From Asanoa hainanensis (GTDB taxonomy: Bacteria > Actinomycetota > Actinomycetes > Mycobacteriales > Micromonosporaceae): 64,000 nt of DNA. Each line of letters begins with the position of its first letter. Position 1 is the stretch's first letter. The notes under the pieces were generated by a model. The model saw nothing but the letters and a program-made list of their open reading frames with translations, made no database searches and had not been told where the DNA came from. Both the position numbers and the translations under genes were made by a program. Shown here in pieces: positions 13,466-22,758 of this stretch. Location: positions 1 to 64,000 of the forward strand of contig NZ_FZPH01000023.1 of assembly GCF_900188485.1 (NCBI RefSeq). The letters run 5' to 3'.

Positions 13466-13524
13466 CAGTGGCCGGTGTGGGGTCGAGGTGGGGTCGAAAA
13501 CGTCCCCCACACCGGCGGTCACTG
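13466..13524. terminator. Intercistronic hairpin between transporter and catabolic genes
   Basis: CCGGTGTGGGG (13472-13482) pairs perfectly with CCCCACACCGG (13505-13515), with an outer CAGTG/CACTG pair (13466-13470, 13520-13524). It lies between the stop of the rhamnose-binding protein and the isomerase start. It may partially terminate transcription or protect the upstream mRNA, giving more binding protein than enzymes. Confidence 0.6.
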
Positions 13525-13528
13525 CGGC

Positions 13529-14599
13529 TTAGCCGAAATTGAACTGGTCGACGTTGGCCGCGTCGAAGGTGAACGGGTCGCCGAGCACGACCTCGCCGTT
13601 GGCGCCAACGGTGTATTCGCCGAGCTTGCCGGCCTTGAACTTGTCGCCTTCCTTGCCGGTGATGATCCCGGAAGCGAGCGCACCGGCCGCGTACGCGGCC
13701 AGGTAGCCCAGGTCGGCCGGGTTCCACAGGGCGAACGCCTTGCAGGTGCCGTCCTTCACGAACGCGCGCATCTGGTTCGGCGTGCCCAGACCGGTCAGCG
13801 CCACCTTGCCCTTGTACGAGGACCCGGACAGGTACCGGGCCGTGGCGGCGACACCGACCGTCGTGGGCGAGATGATGCCCTTGAGATTGGGGTGCTTGGC
13901 CAGCAGGCCCTGCGCCTCCTGGAACGACTTCTCGTCCTTGTCGTCGCCGTAGACGGTGTCGACCAGCTTGAGCTTGCTGTACTCCGGCTTGGCGAGCTCG
14001 GTCTTCATCAGCTCGATCCAGGCGTTCTGGTTGGTCGCGTTCGCCGAGGCCGACAGGATCGCGATCTCGCCGCCGTCGGGGCCGACCGCGTCGGAGATCA
14101 GCTTGATCTGGTTCTTGGCGATGCCGTCGCCGGTTGCCTGGTTGACGAAGATGTCGCGGCATTCGGGTCGGGTGTCGGAGTCGTAGGTGACGACCTTCGC
14201 ACCCGCGGTCTTGGCTTCGGTGAGGGCGCCGCAGACGGCGTCCTTGTCGTTGGCCGAGATCACGATCACGTCGGTCTGCTGCTGCGACAGGGTGTTGATG
14301 TAGGAGACCTGCGCCGACGGGCTGCCCTCGGACGGACCGGTCTGCGCGAACGTCCCCTTGAACTCCTCGACCGCGACCTTGCCGCCCTTGTTGTCGGAGA
14401 TGTCGAAGTACGGGTTGTTGACCTGCTTGGGCAGGAAGGTGATCTTCAGGCCTTCCTTGATGGTGCCGGTCGCGTTCCCACTGCCGCCGCTGGGTGATGC
14501 GGCATCGGGCTCGGTGCTGTCGCTGCTGCAGGCGGTCAGGCCGAGCGCCAACGCGGCCGCTACCGCCGTCGCGAGCAGACGGGTGGATCCAATTCTCAT
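13529..14599 (-). CDS. rhaS: Rhamnose ABC transporter, substrate-binding lipoprotein
   Basis: A 356-residue periplasmic-binding-protein-like sugar receptor. A signal with lipobox LGLTAC gives lipid-anchored Cys24. The ribose-binding-type fold follows (ITFLPKQVNNPYFDISD, VIVISANDKDAVCGAL, LKGIISPTTVGVAA, ALTGLGTPNQM), close to RhaS of rhizobia and Streptomyces. ATG 14599 overlaps the upstream permease stop in an ATGA. It captures L-rhamnose outside the cell for the RhaPQT transporter. Confidence 0.93.
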   Translation of the reverse strand: MRIGSTRLLATAVAAALALGLTACSSDSTEPDAASPSGGSGNATGTIKEGLKITFLPKQVNNPYFDISDNKGGKVAVEEFKGTFAQTGPSEGSPSAQVSYINTLSQQQTDVIVISANDKDAVCGALTEAKTAGAKVVTYDSDTRPECRDIFVNQATGDGIAKNQIKLISDAVGPDGGEIAILSASANATNQNAWIELMKTELAKPEYSKLKLVDTVYGDDKDEKSFQEAQGLLAKHPNLKGIISPTTVGVAATARYLSGSSYKGKVALTGLGTPNQMRAFVKDGTCKAFALWNPADLGYLAAYAAGALASGIITGKEGDKFKAGKLGEYTVGANGEVVLGDPFTFDAANVDQFNFG

Positions 14600-15651
14600 C
14601 TCTGGGTCCTTTCCATCGGGGGTGTCGGTTGCCGTCTGCGGAGCCGCTCGCGCACGGTTCGTACGAGGTTGGGCCCGACGACGGAGAGAATGAGCAGCGT
14701 TCCGGTGACGATCGTCAACGCGTTGGCCGGGACGTCGGCCAGTTGCAGCGCGTTGCGCAGGGTGCCGAGGAGCGCGACCGCGGCGATCACACCGAGCAGC
14801 GCACCGCGACCGCCGAAGATGGAGACACCGCCCAGCAGAACCGCCGCCACCACTGACAGCTCGAGGCCGTCCGCGTTGTCGGCCCGGGCGGACGCGAACC
14901 GGAACGTCCAGAAGACACCGGCCAACGCGGAGACCGCGCCGGTGGCCACGAACAACCAGAACTTGGTGCGCAACACCGCGATACCGGAGTACGCGGCGGC
15001 CTCCGCGTTGTTGCCGATGGCGTACAACGCGCGGCCGATCGGGGTGGCGTGCAGGAGCACGCCGAACAGCAGCGCGAGGACGGCGACGACCAGCACGAAC
15101 CAGGGCACCACGGTGCCCGGGATCGGCGCGATCATGTTCGTCGTCCAGGACACTGGGTAGTCGGCGACCGCCTTGTCGCCCAGGACGACGAAGGCCAGCC
15201 CCCGGTAGAGGGCGAGGGTGCCGATGGTGACGGCCAGCGACGGCAGCCCGAAGACGGTCACGAACACCCCGTTGACCGCACCGAGGACGGCGCCGAGGAC
15301 CAGGCTGACGAGGATGAGCAGCGGCAGCGACGTGACACCGGCCTGCCACAGTGCGCCCATGGCGCTGCAGGTCAGGCCGACGGTGCTGGCCACGCTCAGA
15401 TCGATCTCGCCGGTGATCACGATCAGTGTCATCGGCAGGGCGATCAGCGCGATCGGGATCGCCTCGAGGATCACGAACCGGTAGAAGCGCGGGTCGCCGA
15501 CGCCGTCGATGGTCGCGCTGCCGATCAGGATGACCAGGACCAGCGCGAGGACGACGGTGGTCTCCCACGAGGCGAACGTGCGCAGCCACGGCGGCCGTTG
15601 CCGCGACGTCCGGGGCTGGGCTGCCAGGTCGATGACTGTCTCAGGCGCCAC
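14596..15651 (-). CDS. rhaQ: Rhamnose ABC transporter permease (second)
   Basis: A 351-residue CUT2-family permease with about ten hydrophobic segments. GEIDLSVASTVGL and ATPIGRALYAIGNNAEAAAYSGI are the conserved segments of ribose/rhamnose-type permeases, the latter contacting the ATPase. The start is GTG 15651 with GAGGAGG eight bases ahead. It overlaps the first permease by 11 bases and the binding-protein start by 4 bases. P/Q naming is by order and is provisional. Confidence 0.9.
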   Translation of the reverse strand: MAPETVIDLAAQPRTSRQRPPWLRTFASWETTVVLALVLVILIGSATIDGVGDPRFYRFVILEAIPIALIALPMTLIVITGEIDLSVASTVGLTCSAMGALWQAGVTSLPLLILVSLVLGAVLGAVNGVFVTVFGLPSLAVTIGTLALYRGLAFVVLGDKAVADYPVSWTTNMIAPIPGTVVPWFVLVVAVLALLFGVLLHATPIGRALYAIGNNAEAAAYSGIAVLRTKFWLFVATGAVSALAGVFWTFRFASARADNADGLELSVVAAVLLGGVSIFGGRGALLGVIAAVALLGTLRNALQLADVPANALTIVTGTLLILSVVGPNLVRTVRERLRRRQPTPPMERTQR

Positions 15652-16672
15652 GAGCGCTGCCTCCTCGAAGCCGGCGGGCCATCCGCACGGCCAGCGAACG
15701 GTCCAGGCCGATGGCGGCCAGGATCAGCACGCCGACCGCCGCCCGCTGCCAGAACGGGTTGATGCCCAGCACGGGCAGCGCGCTGCCGATCGTCGTGAGC
15801 AGCACCGCGCCGAGCGCGGCGCCGTAGACCGAGCCGCTGCCGCCGAAGATCGCCACGCCACCGACGACGACCGCCGCGACGACGTTGAGCTCGCTGCCCA
15901 GCCCGGCGTTGGCGTCGATCGTGCCGAACCGGGCCGCGTGCAGGACTCCGGCGAGGCCGGCCAGTGCACCGCTGGCGACGAAGGCCCAGAACACCCGCCG
16001 ACCCACTGGGATGCCGTACAGGCGTGCGGCGTCCGGGTCCGAGCCGATGGCGTACAGCTCACGACCGCTGCGATACGAGCGCAGGAAGATCCCGGCGCCG
16101 GCGAGCACGACGACGGCGAACAGCGCCAGCACCGGCACGCCCAGCACCGTGGTGGTGCCCATGTGCAGGAAGCTCGCGGGCATGTCGGCCGCGTTGATCT
16201 GCCGACCCGTCGCCCAGGTGTAGTCGACGCCGCGGAACACGTAGAGCGTGCCGAGCGTGACCACCAGCGCCGGCACCCGCGCGGCGGCGATCAGTCCGCC
16301 GTTGACCGCTCCGCACAGGGCGCCCAGGGCCATCCCGATTATGATCGCGACCGGAATCGGCAGGTTCGGCGAGCTCTGGAACATGGCGCCGGTCGCGAAC
16401 GCGGCCAGACCCAGGATCGAACCGACCGACAGGTCGACGTTGCGGGTGATGATCACAATCGCCTGGCCGACCGCGAGGATCGCCAGGATCGACGAACCCA
16501 GCAGCAGGTCCTTGACGTTCTGCGCGTTCAGGAACCGGGTGTTGACCGCGAATGTCACGCCGATCAGCAACACCAGCGCCAGCGCGATGCCCAGCTCGCG
16601 CACCACGAACAGGCGGTGGGCGATGCTGGCCCCGTTGGTGCGCGGCGCGACCGGCGTCGCGGTGGCCGTCAT
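15641..16672 (-). CDS. rhaP: Rhamnose ABC transporter permease (first)
   Basis: A 343-residue CUT2-family permease with [15 protein letters not shown] and [21 protein letters not shown]. The two permeases should form a heterodimer. ATG 16672 overlaps the ATPase stop (ATGA), so the genes are translationally coupled. The N-terminal cytoplasmic stretch of about 25 residues is less conserved. Confidence 0.9.
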   Translation of the reverse strand: MTATATPVAPRTNGASIAHRLFVVRELGIALALVLLIGVTFAVNTRFLNAQNVKDLLLGSSILAILAVGQAIVIITRNVDLSVGSILGLAAFATGAMFQSSPNLPIPVAIIIGMALGALCGAVNGGLIAAARVPALVVTLGTLYVFRGVDYTWATGRQINAADMPASFLHMGTTTVLGVPVLALFAVVVLAGAGIFLRSYRSGRELYAIGSDPDAARLYGIPVGRRVFWAFVASGALAGLAGVLHAARFGTIDANAGLGSELNVVAAVVVGGVAIFGGSGSVYGAALGAVLLTTIGSALPVLGINPFWQRAAVGVLILAAIGLDRSLAVRMARRLRGGSARGA

Positions 16673-18165
16673 GCTTCCTCCTTCTGGCCGGTCGCCGCGA
16701 ACATGACCGACTCTTCGTCCGCTTCGGCCCGCGCGATGTCCGCGACCAGCCGGCCCTCGTGCATCACGAGCACGCGGTCGGCCATGCCGAGCACCTCGGG
16801 CAGCTCGCTGGAGACCATCAGCACGGCCACTCCGTTGGCCGCCAGCTCCGAGAGCAGGCGGTGCACCTCGGCCTTCGTGCCAACGTCGATGCCTCGGGTG
16901 GGCTCGTCGACGATCAACACCCGCGGCTGCGTGGAGAGCCACTTGGCCAGGACGACCTTCTGCTGGTTGCCGCCCGAGAGGGTGCTGACCGGGTCGGTCG
17001 GGTGGCCCGCCTTCACCTGCAGCCGCTCGGCCCAGGTCGCGGCGGAGCGGCGCTCGGCACCGCCGACCAGCAGGCCCGCCTTCGCCAGCGCCCAGCGCCG
17101 GGGCAACGTCGCGTTGCGCTCGACGGACAGCTCCATCACCAGGCCCTGCTGACGCCGGTCCTCCGGCACCAGCGCCAGACCGGCGGCGATCGCCGCGGGC
17201 GTGTCACCGAGCGGGAGCCGCCGACCCTCGACCCGCACCTCACCCGCGTCCGGCCGGTCGATGCCGAAGACGGCGCGGACGACCTCGCTGCGCCCGGCGC
17301 CGACCAGGCCGGCCAATGCGACGATCTCGCCGCCCCGTACGTCGAAGGTGACGTCGTCGAAGTAGCCCCACCGGGTCAGGCCGCGAACCTCGAGTCGGGT
17401 GTCGCCCGGCTCGGCGGCGACCTTCGGGTAAAGGGTGGACAGCTCGCGCCCAACCATCGTGCGGATGACTGTGTCAACGGTGACGTCCGCCGCGTCGTCC
17501 GTGCTGATCCAGCGACCATCGCGCATGACCGTGATGCGTTGGCAGAGGTCGAACACCTCGTCGAAGCGGTGCGAGATGAACAGCACCGCGGCGCCCTCGT
17601 CGCGCAGCGACCGTGCCACCGCGAACAGCCGCTCGACCTCGACGCCGGACAACGCCGCGGTCGGCTCGTCCATGACCAGCACGCGGGCGTTCGCCGACAG
17701 AGCCTTGGCGATCTCTACCAGTTGCTGGTCGGCGATGGACAACCCGCGAGCGGGACGGTCGGGATCGATGCGCACACCGAGCCTGGTGAAGAGCTCCGCG
17801 GCGCGCGTCCGCGTCGCCGCGCTGTCGATCCGCCGGCCGCGACGAAGCGGCTGCCGGCCCATGAAGATGTTCTCCGCCACCGACAGGTCCGGGAACAGCG
17901 TCGGCTCCTGGTAGATGACCGCGATGCCGGCGGCGCGGGCCTCGGCCGGCCCCCCGAAGGTCACCGCAGCACCATCGAGCAGGACCTTGCCGCTGTCCGG
18001 CGCGTGCACCCCGGCGAGGATCTTGACCAACGTGGACTTGCCCGCGCCGTTCTCTCCTACCAGGGCGTGCGCCTCCCCGGCTCGCAGCTCCAGGCGCACG
18101 TCACGCAGCGCCGCGACGGCGCCGAACGACTTGCTCACGCCTTCTAATGCCAGTACCGGTGGCAC
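16669..18165 (-). CDS. rhaT: Rhamnose ABC transporter, duplicated ATP-binding protein
   Basis: A 498-residue ATPase with two ABC domains. The first has GENGAGKST, a signature-like [15 protein letters not shown] and VMDEPTAAL. The second lacks a canonical Walker A ([11 protein letters not shown]) but has [15 protein letters not shown] and [10 protein letters not shown]; this asymmetry is normal for the RbsA/RhaT family. GTG 18165 is chosen because GGAGGGGG lies just upstream; longer readings run into the operator. It is the first gene of the rhamnose operon rhaT-P-Q-S-I-(aldolase/SDR)-(HTH)-B. Confidence 0.93.
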   Translation of the reverse strand: MPPVLALEGVSKSFGAVAALRDVRLELRAGEAHALVGENGAGKSTLVKILAGVHAPDSGKVLLDGAAVTFGGPAEARAAGIAVIYQEPTLFPDLSVAENIFMGRQPLRRGRRIDSAATRTRAAELFTRLGVRIDPDRPARGLSIADQQLVEIAKALSANARVLVMDEPTAALSGVEVERLFAVARSLRDEGAAVLFISHRFDEVFDLCQRITVMRDGRWISTDDAADVTVDTVIRTMVGRELSTLYPKVAAEPGDTRLEVRGLTRWGYFDDVTFDVRGGEIVALAGLVGAGRSEVVRAVFGIDRPDAGEVRVEGRRLPLGDTPAAIAAGLALVPEDRRQQGLVMELSVERNATLPRRWALAKAGLLVGGAERRSAATWAERLQVKAGHPTDPVSTLSGGNQQKVVLAKWLSTQPRVLIVDEPTRGIDVGTKAEVHRLLSELAANGVAVLMVSSELPEVLGMADRVLVMHEGRLVADIARAEADEESVMFAATGQKEEA

Positions 18166-18209
18166 ACCAGCCCCCTCCGCGCACCCGGTCTTCGATGAAC
18201 ACGGGCTTG

Positions 18210-18265
18210 TGAAACGTTTTAATTCGATGCGAAGAACTCTATTCATCGGAACCGAGACTGGTCAA
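18210..18265 (-). promoter_or_regulatory. Promoter and LacI operator of the rhamnose operon
   Basis: On the minus strand TTGACC (18260-18265) and TAGAGT (18236-18241) are spaced 18 bases, a reasonable sigma-70-type promoter. The near-palindrome TGAAACGTTTTA (18210-18221) lies 14 bases past the -10, over the expected transcription start, where a LacI repressor would block initiation. The rest of 18166-18468 holds the regulator's own upstream region and the inverted repeat ATCGAGG-N5-CCTCGAT (18334-18352). Confidence 0.75.
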
Positions 18266-18377
18266 GGGTTTCCGGCTCGTTACCGTTTCGCGACGGACCA
18301 TCAGCGGCGGTCTGCGGGTGCAGGTCACCCTCCATCGAGGACGAACCTCGATAGCCTGCCAGCAAACGATGTTGACC

Positions 18378-18425
18378 GGACCAGGTCAAACGTCTTCCAC
18401 CTGGTCCGCTATTTGGTACGTTTCA
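18378..18425. promoter_or_regulatory. Inverted repeat and LacI-type site before the rhamnose regulator
   Basis: GGACCAGGT (18378-18386) and ACCTGGTCC (18399-18407) form a perfect 9-base inverted repeat with a 12-base spacer. TGGTACGTTTCA (18414-18425), a weaker match to the regulon palindrome, follows. Both lie within 91 bases of the LacI start and are candidates for autoregulation. Confidence 0.5.
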
Positions 18426-18468
18426 AGAGAACGGGCAGCATCCCTCCCCTGAGGACGGTTGGAAAACG

Positions 18469-19486
18469 ATGACGGCGAGTATCAAAGACGTAGCCCACCT
18501 GGCCGGCGTGTTCATCGGGACCGTCAGCAACGTGCTCAACCGTCCAGAGACCGTCATGCCCAGAACTCGTCGCAAGGTGCTCGACGCGATCACCGAGCTC
18601 GGGTACGTGCGCAACGACTCCGCGCGCCAGCTCCGCGCCGGCCGCAGCCGCACGATCGCGATCGTCGTGCTCGACGTCTCCAACCCCTTCTTCACCGACG
18701 TCGTGCGCGCCGCGGAGGTGGTGATCGAGGACGCCGGCCAGATGCTCGTCGTCTGCAACAGCGGTGAGGAACCGGAACGGGAGCTGCGGCACCTGGACTC
18801 GCTCGAGGAACAACGGGTCCAGGGAGTACTGGTCACGCCGATCTCCGACGGACCGAGCCCGCGCATCGACACCCTGGTCGCCCGCGGCATCCCGGTAGTT
18901 CTGGTCGACCGAACCTCCGCCCACCCGAGCCGCTGCTCGGTGGCCGTCGACGACGTGGCCGGCGGGCGCCTCGCGGCCGACCACCTGGTCGAGCGAGGGC
19001 ATCGGCACATCGCCTTCGTCGGCGGGCCGTTCGGGATGAGCCAGGTCAAGGACCGGCACGCGGGCGCGGCCACGCTCGTCAACGAGCACGGCGGAAAGGT
19101 GCGGCTGTCCGTCCACCGCACGGGAACCCTGTCGGTGGTGGCGGGCAGGCAGGCCGCCGACGACCTCGTCGCGCTGCCGGCGGCGCAGCGGCCGTCGGCG
19201 GCGTTCTGCGGCAACGACCTGGTCGCGCTCGGTCTGTTGCAGGGACTGGCCGCCCACGGTGTCCGGGTGCCCGAAGACAATGGCCATCGTCGGTTACGAC
19301 GACATCGACTTCGCCGCGGCGGCGACCGTGCCACTCAGCTCGGTGCGTCAGCCGCGCGCGCTGCTCGGGCGCACAGCCGCGCAGCTGCTGCTGGAGGAGT
19401 CCCTCAACAGCCGTAACCACCAACATCGTCACGTCCTGTTCCAGCCGGATCTGGTTGTACGAGAGTCGAGCGGCGGTTGCCGGTGA
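18469..19486 (+). pseudogene. LacI-family regulator of the rhamnose operon, single frameshift
   Basis: MTASIKDVAHLAGVFIGTVSNVLNRPE is a LacI DNA-binding head; the residue after GV in the recognition region is Phe, where Ser is usual. The body is the normal periplasmic-binding-like sensor (RSRTIAIVVLDVSNPFF, RGIPVVLVDRTS, AAFCGNDLVALGLLQG). At 19279-19280 an extra A turns the expected VPEDMAIVGYDDIDF into VPEDNGHRR. The correct C-terminus (MAIVGYDDIDFAAAATVPLSS ... VVRESSGGCR) continues one frame over to 19486. It is divergent from the rhamnose operon and presumably its repressor. Either an inactivating mutation or an assembly error is possible; without the shift the length, about 338 residues, is normal. 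Confidence 0.8.
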
Positions 19487-19521
19487 GGTCCCGCCCATCA
19501 GCGACCTCACCGGCAACCGCC
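19472..19521. terminator. Perfect 19-base hairpin between regulator and GH78 gene
   Basis: Bases 19472-19490 pair perfectly with 19503-19521 around a 12-base loop. The TGA stop of the LacI reading frame (19484-19486) lies inside the left arm. It separates two convergent genes and should terminate in both directions. Confidence 0.8.
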
Positions 19522-19540
19522 TGTCTATGCCGTCAGAGCC

Positions 19541-22500
19541 CTACGCGGCCCTGAAGGTGAACTGTCCGGAAGGGACGGTGAAGACGGTGTAGCCGTCCTC
19601 GACCCGCTCGAACGTGGCTCGATCCGGCGTCCGGACGGACTGCCCGTCGCCGGTTGGCACCCAGACCTCTGCCGTCGTGTTCGTCGGTACCGTGATCTTC
19701 AGCTCGAAGCGCCGCTCGGACCTGGTCCAGGCGCTACGTGCCTCACCCTTCGGTGTCTTGTAGCTGCCCTTGGCGTAGGTGAGGTCCCCGACCGCCTTTG
19801 GCTGGATCACCAGCTTGTCGTACGCGACCGAGTCCGCGGCCGACCGGATGCCGACCACACCGCTCTGGAACCATTCCTCGATCTGCGCCAGGATCATGTG
19901 GTTCTTGGAACTGCCGCGCGTCCACCGCTCGCCAATGGTCGTGAAACCACCGGGGTTCTCGGACGTGGACGCCATGAAGTAGCCGTAACTCGGGTAGTCG
20001 TCCTCTTGGAGCAGGTCCCAGAGCACGTCGTCGCGACCCGCCGCCGCGAGGCTGCGCACGGTCGGCGACATTCCGATGGTGCCGCCGCTGAAGTGCGGGC
20101 CGTCACCTTCGGGGTGGAACGCGTAGACGTTGGAGACCAGGTAGTCGATGACGCCCTGCCGCTTGTCCTCCGGAACGAGCCCGGTGTCGAGCGCGAGCGC
20201 CTGGGCCGACTGGGTCGCCCCGGCGGTGCCGGCGTTGCCGGCGGCGGTGTAGTAGCCGAGCGTGTCGTTGAAGAACGCGCGGTTGAACGCCGCCTTGATC
20301 TCTTCGGCCAGCGCCGTGTACTCCGCCGCGTCGGCGATGTGCCCGGTCAGCCCGGCCATCATCGCCATCTTGGTGATCATGACGTAGTAGCCCCACGTCC
20401 CCGTGATCCGGCCCGAGGTGTCCTCCGCCGACACCCAGTCGGTCAGGGCGGCATCGACGATGTGTGCGTTGTCGCCGGTGCCGACCTTCTGTCGCTGGAT
20501 GTAGTCGACGAACTTGCTCATCTGGTCGTAGTACGTCGCCATCGTCTGGGTGTCGCCGTACAGCTCGTACAGCATCGCCGGCACGAGGATGATCGCGTTA
20601 CCCCAGTTGATCTCGTCGCCGAACCGGCCGGTGTAGCCCCAGTCGTACACGGGGGTCTTCAGCGCCACGTTGCCGGCCATCGGGCTGTCGGCGACCGACT
20701 GTCCCTCGACGAGGTGGTGCATCGAGGTGCGCATGAAGGCGCCGAGCTCGTAGTTGCGGTGGATGGAGCCCATCGGCATGGTGTAGTCCGCCGGGTAGGA
20801 CAGCTTCTCGCGGCCCGGGCAGTCGGTGAAGACCGACATCATGTTGCCGGCGAACGAGTAGCGGGCCATCTTGTGGATCCGGTTGATCCGCGCGTTCGAG
20901 GTCGTGAACTCGCTCGCGACGGGCGTGTCGGCCTGGAGCCGTACGCCGGTGACCAGGTCCCGCGTCGGCACGAAGCCCTCGGGCAGTCCGGTGACCTGGA
21001 CCCACTGCATGCCGAAATAGTTGAACTGCGGATGCCACGACTCGCTCTTGCGAGCGCCGTAGGCGGTGTAGGTGTTGAACAGGTCAGCGCCGCGGCCGCC
21101 AGGGCCGAGCGAGCTCTGGTTGACCGTGCCGTCCGGGTTCAACGACTCGGCCGGTGCCACCTTGATGGTGGTGCCTGCCGGCAGGTCACGCAGATGGAGC
21201 TCGGGCCAGCCGACGATGTTCTGACCGAAGTCGAACACCCAGGTGCCGGGCACCGGATTGGTGACCGAGACCGGCTTGAACCGCTCCTGTTCCACGACCG
21301 GCTCCGCGGCGCGGGCGACCAGCCGCGTGGCCAGGTTCGGCGGCGGGGCGATGCCGGCGCTGACCCACTCGGTGGGTGTGCCGTCGCGGCGCTTGGCGGT
21401 CGCGCCGAGGTTCGACCCGGCCTCGTTCCAGCCCGGCTGCTCGCGCCGGGCGTCGTAATCGGCGCCGGAGTACCAGGCGTCGGTCACCAGCGGACCGAAC
21501 GCCGCACGCCACGACCGGTCGGTGACGATCTCCGAACGGCTGCCGTCGCGGTACGTGACCTCCAGACGGCCGATGAACCGCGGTGTGACGGCCGCACCAG
21601 CGGAGGCGTCGCTGGCGGCGATGTTGTTGCCCGAGCCGGTCACCTTGGCGCCGGCGGCGTGCGCGGCGGACAACGCGGGGGTGAACGCGATGCCGGTGCC
21701 GTCAACGCCGGCGGTCCCGATCGCGGTGATGGTCCGCGACTCGAGGCGGTCGCCGCCACCGCCGGTGTCGACGTTGACGGTGCCGCCGACGTGGTAGCCC
21801 GTGACGCTGTCGACCTTGACCGTGGTCGCGCCGGCGGCCGCGTCGGCGGCGAGCAGTCCGTTGCCCTTGAGCTGGCTCTGCCACCACGAGTAGGGCGAGG
21901 TCCGGCCCACCGCGGGGTTGGTGACGCTGCGCCGCACGTACGCGGTGCCGTTACCGAGCTCGACCCCGATGGTGTTGGCGCCGTCGCGCAGCGCCTTGGT
22001 GACGTCATAGGTGCGGTACTCGCTGGAGAGCTGGTAGTTGGAGTTGCCGGGGGCCAGGACCTCGTCGGTCACCGCGCGACCGTTGACGGTCGCGTGGTGC
22101 AGCCCGACACCGGAGAGGTAGAGCCGCGCGTCGGCGACCTTCTTGCCGCGCGGCACGGCGAACTGGCGGGCGAAGATCGGCAGCGGCTGGTTCTCGGCAC
22201 GGTCGGGGTAGTCGATCCACCGGGCGTCGCCCCAGTCGCTCTGTTGGAGCAGGCCGGCCGACCAGGTGGCCGGCTGCGACCAGTCCGAGGGCCTCTTGAG
22301 CGCGTCCCAGACCCGCACGCGCCAGGCCACCGTGTCGCGCGAGCGCAGGGTCTTGGTGAAGACCGCGCGCTGGTCCGCGCTGGCGACCTTGCCGGAAGAC
22401 CAGATCAGCTTGCCGGCCTTGAGCTTGGCCTGGTCGGCCGCGGCCTGGATCTCGTAGGCGGTCTGCCGGTCGCCGGGGCAGGCGATCTTCGCGTGGGGGC

Positions 22501-22738
22501 GGTAACACGGATGCGACGCCGCGCGGCGGGTCTCGGAAATCTGCCAGCTCAACGTGGGTCGCTGATTGTCCAGACCCTGCGGGGAGTCGTAACGGCCGTC
22601 AACGGCGAGGTTGACGGCCTCGACGTCACCGCCGGAGTTCGCGTGCGCGGATGCCCCCGTCGTGAACGGGGGTGCCACAAGAGTCAATGCCAGGAACCCG
22701 CCTATCATCGCGGTCGCCGTGCGTCTTTTGGTTGGCAC
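19541..22738 (-). CDS. Secreted GH78 alpha-L-rhamnosidase with inserted repeat
   Basis: 1065 residues. The signal-like start is VPTKRRTATAMIGGFLALTLVAPP. N-terminal beta domains (NLAVDGRYDSPQGLDNQRPTLSW, YLSGVGLHHATVNG) precede the six-hairpin barrel with the acid motif TDCPGREKLSYPADY and the base region FTTIGERWTRGSSKNHM. Between the beta domains (about residues 295-380) is an insert (GATTVKVDSVTGYHVGGTVN, TGIAFTPALSAAHAAGAKV) of the same repeat type that fills the protein at 30981-34868. GTG 22738 follows GGGAGA. The gene ends the leftward operon after the GH1 gene, 20 bases away. It is likely to act outside the cell on rhamnogalacturonan, glycosides or similar rhamnosides. Confidence 0.88.
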   Translation of the reverse strand: MPTKRRTATAMIGGFLALTLVAPPFTTGASAHANSGGDVEAVNLAVDGRYDSPQGLDNQRPTLSWQISETRRAASHPCYRPHAKIACPGDRQTAYEIQAAADQAKLKAGKLIWSSGKVASADQRAVFTKTLRSRDTVAWRVRVWDALKRPSDWSQPATWSAGLLQQSDWGDARWIDYPDRAENQPLPIFARQFAVPRGKKVADARLYLSGVGLHHATVNGRAVTDEVLAPGNSNYQLSSEYRTYDVTKALRDGANTIGVELGNGTAYVRRSVTNPAVGRTSPYSWWQSQLKGNGLLAADAAAGATTVKVDSVTGYHVGGTVNVDTGGGGDRLESRTITAIGTAGVDGTGIAFTPALSAAHAAGAKVTGSGNNIAASDASAGAAVTPRFIGRLEVTYRDGSRSEIVTDRSWRAAFGPLVTDAWYSGADYDARREQPGWNEAGSNLGATAKRRDGTPTEWVSAGIAPPPNLATRLVARAAEPVVEQERFKPVSVTNPVPGTWVFDFGQNIVGWPELHLRDLPAGTTIKVAPAESLNPDGTVNQSSLGPGGRGADLFNTYTAYGARKSESWHPQFNYFGMQWVQVTGLPEGFVPTRDLVTGVRLQADTPVASEFTTSNARINRIHKMARYSFAGNMMSVFTDCPGREKLSYPADYTMPMGSIHRNYELGAFMRTSMHHLVEGQSVADSPMAGNVALKTPVYDWGYTGRFGDEINWGNAIILVPAMLYELYGDTQTMATYYDQMSKFVDYIQRQKVGTGDNAHIVDAALTDWVSAEDTSGRITGTWGYYVMITKMAMMAGLTGHIADAAEYTALAEEIKAAFNRAFFNDTLGYYTAAGNAGTAGATQSAQALALDTGLVPEDKRQGVIDYLVSNVYAFHPEGDGPHFSGGTIGMSPTVRSLAAAGRDDVLWDLLQEDDYPSYGYFMASTSENPGGFTTIGERWTRGSSKNHMILAQIEEWFQSGVVGIRSAADSVAYDKLVIQPKAVGDLTYAKGSYKTPKGEARSAWTRSERRFELKITVPTNTTAEVWVPTGDGQSVRTPDRATFERVEDGYTVFTVPSGQFTFRAA

Positions 22739-22758
22739 CCGTTCTCCCTTCCTCGCAG

